Assembly: GCA_002367635.1 (NCBI GenBank)
Contig: DFDI01000084.1
Span: forward strand, 1,564 to 17,647
Length of the DNA: 16,084 nt
Reading direction: 5' to 3'
From: Betaproteobacteria bacterium UBA3031
Lineage (GTDB): Bacteria > Pseudomonadota > Gammaproteobacteria > Burkholderiales > Eutrophovitaceae
Below, in pieces: positions 5,802-13,839 of the stretch. Under the pieces are notes generated by a model that was given only the letters and a program-made list of their open reading frames with translations, had not been told where the DNA came from and made no database searches. Within the stretch, counting starts at the first letter, position 1; the number at the start of each line of letters is the position of its first letter. The position numbers were made by a program, and so were the translations under genes.

Positions 5802-7640
5802 ATGTATATCTTAGGAATCTCCGCGTTCTACCATGACAGTGCCGCTTGTTTGCTTAAAGATGGTCAAATCATTGCCGCCGCACAGGAGGAACGCTTCACT
5901 CGCAAGAAGCACGATGCCGGATTTCCAAGCAACGCGATTGAATATTGCTTACGTGAAGGGGGGGTGGGTGCTAGTAAAATTGACAGCGTAGTGTTCTATG
6001 AAAAACCGTTCGTAAAGTTCGAGCGTCTATTGGAAACCTACTTTGCATTTGTTCCCAGAGGTTTTAAAAGTTTCGTATCGGCAATGCCACTTTGGATTAA
6101 AGAGAAGTTATTTCAAAAAAGTCGGTTGATCAAGGAACTCTCTCTAACGCTAGGTGTTTCAATCAATTGGAGTGAGCGTTTGTTATTCTCGGAGCATCAC
6201 CTGTCACATGCCGCCAGTGCTTTCTATCCTTCTCCGTTTGATGACGCTGCCGTTCTAACGATTGACGGGGTGGGCGAGTGGACGACGACCTCCTGGGCGG
6301 TTGGTTCTGGTAAGGAACTTAAAATCATCAAAGAAATGCATTTTCCCCATTCATTGGGTTTGTTGTATTCAGCATTTACTTATTACACAGGATTTAAGGT
6401 TAATTCAGGCGAGTATAAAGTCATGGGTCTTGCTCCCTATGGGACACCGATATACGCGGAACTAATCAAAGAGAAACTTATTCACATTGCAGTCGATGGA
6501 AGCTTCCAGATTGATATGACGTACTTTGACTACGCCACTGGATTGACCATGACGAATAAAAAATTTCATACTCTCTTCGGGGGTCCACCGCGTTCTCCAG
6601 AGACTGAAGTGACACAACGGGAGATGGACTTGGCGGCCTCTGTCCAAAAGGTAACTGAGGATGTAGTTTTACTTATTGCAAAGAATATAGCCCAAGAAAC
6701 TGGTCAAAAGAATTTATGTCTCGCTGGAGGGGTTGCGCTTAATTGCGTGGCTAATGGTCGTTTAGTGCAAGAGAAGATATTTGATCATGTATGGATTCAA
6801 CCGGCAGCTGGTGATGCGGGTGGCGCTCTGGGCGCAGCGTTGTCGGCATGGTATTTGCATTTTGCCCAGCAGCGTAGTTCTGTCTCTTCTCGTGACGGTA
6901 TGTTGGGTTCGTATCTTGGTCCGAGTTTCACCGATGAGGAAATCGAGACTCAATTGATAACGAATGGCGCCACATTTCACAAGTATCAAGTAGATGAATT
7001 TCTAGACATTGTCACAGACGCGTTAGCGGACGAAAAGGCTGTGGGTTGGATGCAAGGAAGAATGGAGTTTGGTCCAAGATCTCTAGGTGCACGCAGTATA
7101 CTTGCTGATCCGCGTTCGCCGATGATGCAAAAAAAATTAAACCTCAAGGTGAAATATCGAGAAAGTTTTCGTCCGTTTGCGCCAAGTGTTTTGCGTGAAT
7201 ATGTGAAGGAGTGGTTTGAGTACGAAGGGGATAGCCCGTATATGTTGCTAGTGGCTGATCTGACTGAGTCTAAACGTCGGATTATAACTAAGGAAGAGGG
7301 AGACTTATTCGGCATCGCCAAGCTAAACGTCTCTCGATCTGAGGTGCCAGCTGTGACGCACGTTGACTATTCGGCACGGCTGCAGACAGTGCATCCCGAT
7401 ACCAATCCACTCTATCACGCACTGATTACAAAATTTCACGAGAAGACAGGTTGCCCGATGTTGGTGAATACGTCATTCAATGTGCGGGGAGAACCGATTG
7501 TCTGTTCGCCCGCGGACGCATTCAAATGTTTCATGGGCACTGATTTAGATGTACTGGCAATAGGGAGCTACGTGCTCTTCAAAGAGGAACAGGTTGGCGT
7601 ACCTCGATCACATTATGAAACGCAATACACACTCGATTAG
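5802..7640 (+). CDS. NodU/SxtI-type O-carbamoyltransferase
   Basis: This 612-residue enzyme has the two-part NodU/CmcH layout. An ASKHA/Kae1-like N-terminal domain opens with YILGISAFYHDSAACLL (2-18), has the EHHLSHAASAFYPSPFDDAAVLTIDG region with metal-type His132 and His136 and Asp155, and LAGGVALNCVANG (307-319) plus GDAGGALGAA (337-346). A C-terminal YrdC-like domain carries GRMEFGPRSLGARSILADPR (419-438), ESFRPFAPSVL (454-464) and NTSFNVRGEPIV (556-567). Such enzymes make carbamoyl-adenylate from carbamoyl phosphate and ATP and pass the carbamoyl group to a hydroxyl of a sugar, antibiotic or alkaloid. The acceptor here cannot be read from the neighbourhood: no glycosyltransferase or natural-product gene is in view. 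The start at 5802 is 20 bases after the DUF5989 stop and has a poor ribosome site, so translational coupling is plausible. Confidence 0.94.
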   Translation: MYILGISAFYHDSAACLLKDGQIIAAAQEERFTRKKHDAGFPSNAIEYCLREGGVGASKIDSVVFYEKPFVKFERLLETYFAFVPRGFKSFVSAMPLWIKEKLFQKSRLIKELSLTLGVSINWSERLLFSEHHLSHAASAFYPSPFDDAAVLTIDGVGEWTTTSWAVGSGKELKIIKEMHFPHSLGLLYSAFTYYTGFKVNSGEYKVMGLAPYGTPIYAELIKEKLIHIAVDGSFQIDMTYFDYATGLTMTNKKFHTLFGGPPRSPETEVTQREMDLAASVQKVTEDVVLLIAKNIAQETGQKNLCLAGGVALNCVANGRLVQEKIFDHVWIQPAAGDAGGALGAALSAWYLHFAQQRSSVSSRDGMLGSYLGPSFTDEEIETQLITNGATFHKYQVDEFLDIVTDALADEKAVGWMQGRMEFGPRSLGARSILADPRSPMMQKKLNLKVKYRESFRPFAPSVLREYVKEWFEYEGDSPYMLLVADLTESKRRIITKEEGDLFGIAKLNVSRSEVPAVTHVDYSARLQTVHPDTNPLYHALITKFHEKTGCPMLVNTSFNVRGEPIVCSPADAFKCFMGTDLDVLAIGSYVLFKEEQVGVPRSHYETQYTLD

Positions 7641-7818
7641 GGATTTTTTTGCTAGCCCTCCGTGCGCACTTAATGTTGGAGCTTTAAGTCACCCGTCAAG
7701 CGCCTCACAGCGATGCAAGTTGTGCCCCTTTCCTGAGGACCATGTTGCGCACTGATGAAGGCGCAGTCATTAGAGAAAGAAAGGCCTTATGTGATGGGTG
7801 CCAAAGGCCGATTGCCTC

Positions 7819-7839
7819 TCGTATATTCGAATTATACGA
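7819..7839. repeat. Near-palindrome, possible operator
   Basis: TCGTATA at 7819-7825 and TATACGA at 7833-7839 are exact reverse complements around TTCGAAT. The half-sites are 14 bases centre to centre, typical of a dimeric regulator site. No regulator gene is adjacent, so the binding protein is unknown. Confidence 0.35.
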
Positions 7840-7874
7840 ACTTAAGACTCATGTTATTTAAAAACTACAGATTG

Positions 7875-7903
7875 TTGACGTCAATAGTTCGTTGCAATGT
7901 AAT
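7875..7903 (+). promoter_or_regulatory. Possible sigma70 promoter
   Basis: TTGACG (7875-7880) and TGTAAT (7898-7903) are separated by 17 bases, with five of six consensus matches in each. The -10 lacks the important second-position A. The -35 sits in the 10-base palindrome TTGACGTCAA. If active, it would make a leader of about 350 bases before the SulP gene, or a separate small RNA. Confidence 0.28.
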
Positions 7904-8117
7904 GTGCTATCGTTCGCCTCGCTGATGCACTAGATGGGCCCTCAAATACTCTGGCTCAACGCTAACCGCTGTTAAAAATGGGTAGCTCTTGCTTTCATTG
8001 GAACATCAAGCCAGTGAGCTTAAAGTCCTGTTTGTAAATGGTAAGCCAAGAAGCGGAAGATCCCTATAAATATTGAGTAGCAGTTCCGCGTGTGATTTAT
8101 AGCGTTTATTTAAATTC

Positions 8118-8267
8118 ATGCCGTTTACTCGTAAATTAGACTTGCTGAAAACTATAAAAGTACCAATAAAATTCTCATTATCAAGTGGGGTTGCTTGGGG
8201 GTTTTTTATCCTTGGGATTTGTTTTAATTTTTGTTTTATAACGATTAGATTTTATAACTATGTTTGA
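8118..8267 (+). CDS. Doubtful 49-residue hydrophobic mini-frame
   Basis: ATG at 8118 opens MPFTRKLDLLKTIKVPIKFS..., with a basic head and one hydrophobic stretch (about 23-42), and stops at TGA 8265-8267, overlapping the first 8 bases of the SulP gene in another frame. The overlap would allow translational coupling, and the SulP start has no Shine-Dalgarno of its own. Against it, there is no ribosome site for this frame, and the AT-rich DNA would give phenylalanine-rich hydrophobic translation by chance. Confidence 0.15.
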   Translation: MPFTRKLDLLKTIKVPIKFSLSSGVAWGFFILGICFNFCFITIRFYNYV

Positions 8268-9825
8268 ATTCCGAATAAACCAGGTAGTGTCCCTTAAGAA
8301 CGATTTGTTATCAGGTCTCACTGTAGCTCTAGCTTTGGTACCCGAGGCTGTGGCATTTGCATTCGTCGCTGGAGTTGATCCTTTAGTCGGTCTTTACGCT
8401 GCCTTCATGGTAGGCTTAATCACGGCATGCATCGGAGGTAGGCCGGGCATGATCAGTGGTGCGACCGGTGCGTTGGCTGTAGTTATGGTCACTTTGGTTG
8501 CGGCACACGGGGTGGAATATCTTTTTGTTGCTGTGATTCTTATGGGCATATTGCAAATTACGGCAGGTTTACTGAAGCTTGGTAAATTTATTCGGATCGT
8601 GCCGTATCCAGTGATGCTTGGTTTTGTGAATGGATTAGCGATCGTCATTTTTTTGGCGCAGCTCAGACAGTTTGGCGATGACAGTCAATCGGGTTGGTTG
8701 TCCGACACGTTCCTAGAAAATTCTATTATTGATGTGGCCTGGCTACAAGGATCAGAACTTTACTTATTGCTTGGCCTCGTGTTGGTTACGATGTTGATCA
8801 TTCATTATCTACCGAGACTGACAACTATGTTGCCATCGTCGCTAGTTGCGATCGCAGCGGTTACAGGTTTAGTTTGGGGCTTTGACCTAGACACGAAGGT
8901 CGTAGGTGATGTGGCATCGATCAGCGGTGGGCTACCTACTTTTCATCTTCCTGTTGCGCCACTGAGTTTTGACACGCTACTGATTGTGCTGCCTTATTCC
9001 ATTATTTTAGCGGCCATCGGTTTGATTGAGTCGTTATTAACGCTGCGTTTGATTGATGAGATTACCGAGACCCGAGGTCACGGGAATCAAGAGTGTATAG
9101 GGCAAGGCATTGCCAATACGGTCACTGGATTTTTCGGTGGTATGGGTGGTTGCGCGATGATTGGTCAAAGCATGATCAACGTTAATTCTGGAGGGCGAGG
9201 AAGGTTATCTGGGATCAGCGCCGCACTTTTTTTATTACTGTTTATTCTTATAGCCTCGCCACTCATTGAGCAAATCCCATTGGCTGCGTTGATCGGTGTA
9301 ATGTTTATTGTGGTGATCGGAACATTTGAGTGGTCAAGCTTCAGGATCATCGGTAAAGTGCCGGTGAGTGATGCCTTAATTCTAATTACTGTATCAGCAG
9401 TTACCGTAGTCACAGATTTAGCATTCGCCGTTATCGTGGGGGTCATCATTTCCGCCTTGGTTTTCAGTTGGGAGCACGCGAAATATATCCGCATCGAGTC
9501 TCGTGAAGACCATAAAGGATCGACCGTATATGCAGTTACAGGACCTTTATTCTTTGGTTCGGTAGCATCATTTTTAGAGCGTTTTGATCCCAAAATGGAT
9601 AATGATGATGTGGTGATTGATTTCGCTCGATCTAGAGTGGCAGATCATTCGGGGCTCGAAGCAATTGATAGCTTGGCTGAGCGTTATGAAAATGCCGGTA
9701 AAAAGTTACACCTTGTACATTTGAGTCAAGATTGCAGACGCCTGCTGACGCGTGCTGGAAATTTAGTCGAGGTAAATGTTATTGAAGATCCTAAATATTT
9801 TGTCGCTAAGGATAGTGTTGGTTAG
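8260..9825 (+). CDS. SulP family inorganic anion transporter with STAS domain
   Basis: The 521-residue protein belongs to the SLC26/SulP family of inner-membrane anion carriers (sulfate, bicarbonate or dicarboxylates). It opens with the conserved NDLLSGLTVALALVPEAVAFAFVAGVDPLVGLYAAF (14-49) and has RPGMISGATGALAVVM (61-76), corresponding to the family's GxxxGPT region, in a variant form with Gly-Ala instead of Gly-Pro. About a dozen hydrophobic segments run to residue 402. A cytoplasmic STAS domain occupies about 418-515, with the ADHSGLEAIDSLAERY stretch (461-476) where STAS proteins carry the regulatory DxSG. The substrate cannot be read from sequence, and there is no carbonic anhydrase or sulfate-assimilation gene nearby. 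ATG at 8260 lacks a clear ribosome site. It appears to be a single-gene unit. Confidence 0.93.
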   Translation: MFEFRINQVVSLKNDLLSGLTVALALVPEAVAFAFVAGVDPLVGLYAAFMVGLITACIGGRPGMISGATGALAVVMVTLVAAHGVEYLFVAVILMGILQITAGLLKLGKFIRIVPYPVMLGFVNGLAIVIFLAQLRQFGDDSQSGWLSDTFLENSIIDVAWLQGSELYLLLGLVLVTMLIIHYLPRLTTMLPSSLVAIAAVTGLVWGFDLDTKVVGDVASISGGLPTFHLPVAPLSFDTLLIVLPYSIILAAIGLIESLLTLRLIDEITETRGHGNQECIGQGIANTVTGFFGGMGGCAMIGQSMINVNSGGRGRLSGISAALFLLLFILIASPLIEQIPLAALIGVMFIVVIGTFEWSSFRIIGKVPVSDALILITVSAVTVVTDLAFAVIVGVIISALVFSWEHAKYIRIESREDHKGSTVYAVTGPLFFGSVASFLERFDPKMDNDDVVIDFARSRVADHSGLEAIDSLAERYENAGKKLHLVHLSQDCRRLLTRAGNLVEVNVIEDPKYFVAKDSVG

Positions 9826-9940
9826 CCTAATGGGCTTATATAAGACGTGATGTCGTAGCTTGAAGTGCAAGTTCTGCATTTTATGCTTCCTGCAACCAAG
9901 GTAGGATTTGAGCCTCGCCGGTACTTTAATCCCAGATGAA

Positions 9941-9949
9941 TGTTATAAA
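9941..9949 (+). promoter_or_regulatory. Candidate extended -10 promoter of icd operon
   Basis: TG-T-TATAAA at 9941-9949 is an extended -10 element (TATAAA matches 5 of 6). There is no good -35 at 16-18 bases upstream, which extended -10 promoters tolerate. Transcription would start near 9956, so the RNA would begin with the hairpin-forming leader at 9956-10033 before the icd gene. Confidence 0.35.
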
Positions 9950-9955
9950 AATCGT

Positions 9956-10033
9956 CTCACCTAACTGCGATATCATAGCCCGTTAGAATTTTAGGTGGCC
10001 GCGTAAGGTGATGTAACTCACCTCAAAGGTGAG
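9956..10033 (+). promoter_or_regulatory. icd leader with alternating complementary elements
   Basis: The leader holds five short elements in order: CTCACCTAA (9956-9964), TTAGGTG (9991-9997), AAGGTGA (10005-10011), CTCACCT (10017-10023) and AGGTGAG (10027-10033). The first pairs with the second (7 bp), the third with the fourth (6 bp), the fourth with the fifth (7 bp, loop CAA), and the first with the fifth (7 bp), so several exclusive folds exist. A T7 run lies at 10052-10058, then the AAGGGAG ribosome site. The repeats are seen directly; an RNA switch or protein-binding role is inference. Confidence 0.4.
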
Positions 10034-10077
10034 ATGGGCAGGTTTATTTGATTTTTTTATTAAGGGAGTAATCCAGT

Positions 10078-12297
10078 ATGGCTGGCAGTAGAGAAATGGA
10101 TATTGTTTACACGATCGTTGATGAAGCGCCTGAGTTCGCGAGTGGTTCTTTTTTGCCCATCATTCAGGCATTTTCTTCGCATGCAAATGTCACGATCGGA
10201 ACTAAAGATATTTCATTGGCGGGGCGAATACTTTCTGTTTTTCCTGAATCTCTAAATGACTCTCAGCGCCAGTCCGACGACCTCCAGGAGCTTAGCGGCA
10301 TGGTTACACGCCCATCAGCAAACGTCATCAAGTTGCCGAATATATCCGCATCCGTGCCACAACTAAAAGCGGCGATTGCCGAGTTGCAGCAACAAGGTTT
10401 TGGTATTCCAAATTACGCAGATGAGCCAACTACTGATGCTGAGAAAGACGCGCGTAAAAAATACGACGCATTGAAAGGTTCGGCAGTTAATCCTATTTTA
10501 AGAGAAGGTAACTCTGACCGTCGCTCTGCTAAGGCCGTGAAAGAGTTTGCGAAGGCCAACCCCCACCCCATGGGTGCTTGGGAGGCGACATCGAAGACGC
10601 ACGTTGCCTCAATGCCAGGTAACGATTTTTACGCAAACGAGAGCTCCGTAACTATTGATTCGGGTCAGTCCGGTATCGCTAGAATCGAGTTTAGGCCTAC
10701 TCATGGGGAGGCCCTTACGTTAAAAGATAACCTCTCATTAAGTAATGGTTCCGTAGTTGACGCGACGTTCTTAAGTGTAAAAGCGCTCCGTGGTTTTATA
10801 GAAACCGAGATCGAAAACGCAAAACAAAATGAAGTACTTTTCTCGATACATCTTAAAGCTACGATGATGAAGGTCTCTGACCCCATTCTATTTGGCCACG
10901 CAGTGTCTGTTTTTCTAGGTTCTATCTTTGATAAATACGCTCAGAAATTTACGGACCTAGGTATTAGCCCAAATGCGGGTCTTGGGGATGTTTTGAGTCG
11001 TTTGGTTGATGAGGTGGAGATTCTTGCTGAGATCAAAGCGTGCTTAGCAACGCGTCCAGCTTTGTACATGGTGGACAGCAATAAAGGAATAACGAACTTG
11101 CATGTACCTTCCGACGTCATCATTGACGCGTCTATGCCTGCCGTGATCAAAGCCGGCGGTAAGGGATGGGGGCCAGATGGCAAGGAATGTGACGTCAAGT
11201 GCGTCATTCCAGATAACTGCTATGCGCCGGTTTATGATGAAACCATCAAGTACTTCAAAGAGACGGGGGCGCTTGATCCTTCGAGCTCTGGCGCTGTTGC
11301 TAACGTAGGATTGATGGCGCAAAAGGCAGAAGAGTATGGCTCACATCCCACTACTTTTGAAATGCCTTCTGATGGAATGATCAGAATGTTTGCGGCGAAT
11401 GGTGATTTGCTTCACGAACATACTGTGGAGCGTGGCGATGTTTGGCGCGCTTCTGTCACACAGAAGGCAGCTATTGAGGATTGGATTAAATTAGCAATTT
11501 CAAGGCAGCGAGCAACTCGATCTCATGCCGTATTTTGGCTTGATGCTTCACGCTCGCATGATGCGCAACTTCTGGCTTATGTGAAACCGGTCTTAGAGTC
11601 TGAAGGGGTGATAGAGAATTTCGACATTTTGGCCCCTAGAGAAGCAACGCGGGTCACCTTAGAGACCATTCGTAGAGGTGATAACTCTATCTCTATTACA
11701 GGTAATGTCTTGAGAGACTATTTGACCGATTTGTTCCCTATTTTGGAACTTGGCACTTCTGCGAAGATGCTCTCCATTGTTAAATTGATGAATGGTGGGG
11801 GTTTGTTTGAAACAGGTGCAGGAGGTTCGGCTCCGAAGCACGTGCAACAGTTACTTGCGGAAAATCACCTAAGATGGGATTCGTTGGGTGAGTTTTGTGC
11901 TTTAGGTGAAAGTCTCATGTTTTATGCGGATACTTCTGGAAACCAACGTGCAAAGATTCTGGGGCAAGCTGCTGAAGCTGCAACACAGCAAATCTTAAAC
12001 AATAATCGTTCTCCGTCTCGAAAAGTTGGGGAGGCGGATAATCGTGAGAGTCATTATTACTTTGCGATGTATTGGGCAGAAGCTCTGGCAGATCAAACTG
12101 ATGACAAAGAGATGGCCTCACAATTTAAAAAGGTATTCGATAGTTTACGATTGAGTGAAGAAAAAATTATTGAGGAGCTCCGCGGTGCTCAAGGCGGGAA
12201 AGTAGACGTCGGCGGCTATTACCACCCTGACGTTAAAAAAGTAGCTCAGGTGATGAGACCCAGCAAAACGCTTAACTCAATCATCAACGCTATTTAA
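10078..12297 (+). CDS. icd: Monomeric NADP-dependent isocitrate dehydrogenase
   Basis: This 739-residue protein is the monomeric (IDH-II) type, close in length to the 741-residue Azotobacter enzyme. It oxidises isocitrate to 2-oxoglutarate and CO2 with NADP+ in the cytoplasmic TCA cycle. Family segments include YTIVDEAP (11-18), TKDISLAGR (42-50), KLPNISASVPQLKAAI (85-100), the substrate-binding stretch GSAVNPILREGNSDRR (134-149), HLKATMMKVSDPI (258-270), GITNLHVPSDVIIDASMPA (337-355), NVGLMAQKAEEYGSH (409-423) and, near 615, GGGLFETGAGGSAPKHVQQ. No key segment is missing. The AAGGGAG at 10062-10068 sits 9 bases before the ATG and supports this start. It is the first gene of a tight five-gene run and has a long structured leader. 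Confidence 0.96.
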   Translation: MAGSREMDIVYTIVDEAPEFASGSFLPIIQAFSSHANVTIGTKDISLAGRILSVFPESLNDSQRQSDDLQELSGMVTRPSANVIKLPNISASVPQLKAAIAELQQQGFGIPNYADEPTTDAEKDARKKYDALKGSAVNPILREGNSDRRSAKAVKEFAKANPHPMGAWEATSKTHVASMPGNDFYANESSVTIDSGQSGIARIEFRPTHGEALTLKDNLSLSNGSVVDATFLSVKALRGFIETEIENAKQNEVLFSIHLKATMMKVSDPILFGHAVSVFLGSIFDKYAQKFTDLGISPNAGLGDVLSRLVDEVEILAEIKACLATRPALYMVDSNKGITNLHVPSDVIIDASMPAVIKAGGKGWGPDGKECDVKCVIPDNCYAPVYDETIKYFKETGALDPSSSGAVANVGLMAQKAEEYGSHPTTFEMPSDGMIRMFAANGDLLHEHTVERGDVWRASVTQKAAIEDWIKLAISRQRATRSHAVFWLDASRSHDAQLLAYVKPVLESEGVIENFDILAPREATRVTLETIRRGDNSISITGNVLRDYLTDLFPILELGTSAKMLSIVKLMNGGGLFETGAGGSAPKHVQQLLAENHLRWDSLGEFCALGESLMFYADTSGNQRAKILGQAAEAATQQILNNNRSPSRKVGEADNRESHYYFAMYWAEALADQTDDKEMASQFKKVFDSLRLSEEKIIEELRGAQGGKVDVGGYYHPDVKKVAQVMRPSKTLNSIINAI

Positions 12298-12323
12298 TTA
12301 TTTGACGCAAAGGTTCAGTGGAT

Positions 12324-13361
12324 ATGAGTGGAACGGGAAAACGAGTCATACTTTCAAGCAGACCGGTTGGGTTGCCGACACTGGATAATTTTTCTTTTGA
12401 ATCATTTTCCACACCACCTCTGACCGCTGGTCAGGTGCTTGTCAAAGTCGCACATTTCTCTCTCGATCCATACATGCGTGGACGCATGGATGATGCCCGA
12501 TCTTATGCACCACCAATTCAAATTGGAAGCGTCATGGAAGCAGGGGCCGTCGGGTGTGTTGAAGCCAGTGCTTGTGAGGGGCTTGAAGTGGGGGACTGGG
12601 TTTATGGTCGCATGGGATGGACCGATTTAGCAGTGATTGAAGGTGGGCTAGTACAAAAACTGCCTATTTCAATAGAGCCGAAATCTCTGGCGTTGGGAGT
12701 GCTTGGTATGCCCGGTTTTACGGGTTGGTGGGGCTTAACTCAGCACGGTAGACCTAAAGCAGGAGAGACACTCGTCGTTGGCGCTGTCACGGGACCTGTT
12801 GGCTCAATGGTTGCGCAACTTTCGAAAAAACTTGGTCTTAAGACAATAGGCATTGCAGGCTCTGAAGAGAAGTGTGCACTGGCCGTAGACAAGTTTGGGG
12901 TTGATCACTGTTTAAATCACAAAAGTTTTAATACACCGGAAGCACTGAGTGCTGCACTTGAGGCGGTCGCCCCTGAAGGGGTTGATATTTATTTTGAGAA
13001 TGTCGGTGGAAAACTATTCGAGGCCGTTATTCCAAGGATGAATGAGCATGGTCGCATACCGGTTTGTGGGATGATCAGCTGGTATAACGAGGGATCGATG
13101 GGAACTGGTGCCCTAACAGAAACCTTATCAACGCCTCATTTGTGGAGAAATATTCTGGTTCGTAAACTCTCGGTGAATGGTTTTATTATTTCTGATCATT
13201 GGTCAAATTATCTGCAGTTTGTGCGTGAAATTGAGCCGTTAGTCGAATCAGGGACACTTAAGTATCTTGAAGATGAGGTGGCAGGGATTGAGAAGGCCCC
13301 CAGCGCTTTTATTGGCCTATTACAAGGGCATAACTTGGGCAAGCTGGTTGTGGCGGTCTGA
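12324..13361 (+). CDS. curA: NADP-dependent MDR-family reductase, CurA-like
   Basis: This medium-chain reductase is of the leukotriene B4 12-hydroxydehydrogenase/CurA type, about 345 residues, as in E. coli CurA (YncB). These zinc-free enzymes reduce activated C=C bonds of enones and enals with NADPH. Visible marks are LDPYMRGRMDDA (about 47-58), MPGFTGWWGL (129-138), the Rossmann turn AVTGPVGSMVAQLSKKLG (154-171), VDIYFENVGG and CGMISWYN. The zinc-binding residues of classical alcohol dehydrogenases are absent. I chose ATG at 12324: AAAGG at 12309-12313 lies 10 bases before it, while the in-frame GTG at 12318 is only 4 bases from AAAGG, though it is possible. The gene follows icd by about 26 bases and ends in frame with tadA. 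The substrate is unknown. Confidence 0.87.
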   Translation: MSGTGKRVILSSRPVGLPTLDNFSFESFSTPPLTAGQVLVKVAHFSLDPYMRGRMDDARSYAPPIQIGSVMEAGAVGCVEASACEGLEVGDWVYGRMGWTDLAVIEGGLVQKLPISIEPKSLALGVLGMPGFTGWWGLTQHGRPKAGETLVVGAVTGPVGSMVAQLSKKLGLKTIGIAGSEEKCALAVDKFGVDHCLNHKSFNTPEALSAALEAVAPEGVDIYFENVGGKLFEAVIPRMNEHGRIPVCGMISWYNEGSMGTGALTETLSTPHLWRNILVRKLSVNGFIISDHWSNYLQFVREIEPLVESGTLKYLEDEVAGIEKAPSAFIGLLQGHNLGKLVVAV

Positions 13362-13367
13362 AGCGGG

Positions 13368-13835
13368 TTGGATTCTTCTGTTTTGTCTAACAACGATCAT
13401 GTCTTCATGGGGCAAGCTTTAACGCTAGCTAAAGAAAGTGCGCTAAAAGGAGAAGTACCCGTCGGTGCTGTTTTAGTCAAAGATGGACAGGTAATCAGTC
13501 AATCTGGAAACTCTCCAATTTCATCATTAGATCCCACTGCCCACGCTGAGGTGAACACACTGCGCGTAGCGGCAAAGATAATGGGAAATTATCGCCTTGT
13601 AGGAACAACGTTATACTCAACGTTAGAGCCTTGCGTCATGTGTGCAGGGGCCATCATGCATGCAAGAATTTCTCGATTGGTTTTTGGGGCGTATGATCAA
13701 AAGTCTGGGGCCTGTGGCTCAGTGATTGATTTATTTGGGCACGAAAAATTAAACCACCACACTTCGGTGCTAGGAGGTGTAATGCCTACTGAGTGTGCTG
13801 AGGTACTGCAAACATTTTTTAAAAATCGGCGTTGA
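13368..13835 (+). CDS. tadA: tRNA adenosine(34) deaminase TadA
   Basis: TadA converts A34 of tRNA-Arg(ACG) to inosine and is usually essential. The 155-residue product has the cytidine-deaminase fold signature: His59-Ala-Glu61 (zinc ligand and proton shuttle) in LDPTAHAEVN, and Cys89 and Cys92 in the EPCVMCAGAI block, together with EVPVGAVLVKDG (29-40) and the RLVFGAYDQKSGACGS loop (103-118). The only usable starts are TTG at 13368, TTG at 13383 and an ATG at 13407; alignment to known TadA proteins (HVFM against the YWM of the E. coli protein) requires residues before that ATG, so I take TTG 13368. It lies 6 bases after the curA stop and in the same frame. A weak GCGGG precedes it. Confidence 0.94.
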   Translation: MDSSVLSNNDHVFMGQALTLAKESALKGEVPVGAVLVKDGQVISQSGNSPISSLDPTAHAEVNTLRVAAKIMGNYRLVGTTLYSTLEPCVMCAGAIMHARISRLVFGAYDQKSGACGSVIDLFGHEKLNHHTSVLGGVMPTECAEVLQTFFKNRR

Positions 13836-13839
13836 AATA

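Larger units (their letters stand above)
7641..8259. other. Long intergenic region with palindromes and weak mini-frames
   Basis: In 619 bases I see no gene of ordinary size and no clear terminator. Short features are: GGCCTT/AAGGCC arms at about 7783-7809; the near-palindrome at 7819-7839; a TTGACG-TGTAAT promoter-like pair at 7875-7903 whose -35 is within the palindrome TTGACGTCAA; a 39-codon frame at 7742-7861 containing CDGCQRP after a GAGGA; and a 49-codon hydrophobic frame at 8118-8267 overlapping the next gene's start. The last 100 bases are strongly AT-rich, as expected for a promoter of the SulP gene. Confidence 0.45.

Noticed and set aside
6986..7321. Reverse-strand open frame of 111 codons opposite the carbamoyltransferase
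   Set aside because: Shadow of the highly conserved C-terminal domain codons on the + strand; no independent support.
5206..7640. Calling this a saxitoxin-type biosynthetic cluster
   Set aside because: Only the carbamoyltransferase trio is shared; no polyketide synthase-like, amidinotransferase or oxygenase genes are present, and the trio is widespread in non-toxic bacteria.
9165..9593. Long reverse-strand open frame (about 142 codons) opposite the SulP gene
   Set aside because: It lies wholly inside a well-supported transporter gene; its composition is a reflection of the hydrophobic codons on the other strand, and it has no ribosome site or family features.
13795..13839. Upstream ATG extending the L,D-transpeptidase by 15 residues into tadA
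   Set aside because: The added residues have no export-signal character and only reflect tadA's 3' codons in another frame; ATG 13840 matches the usual domain start.
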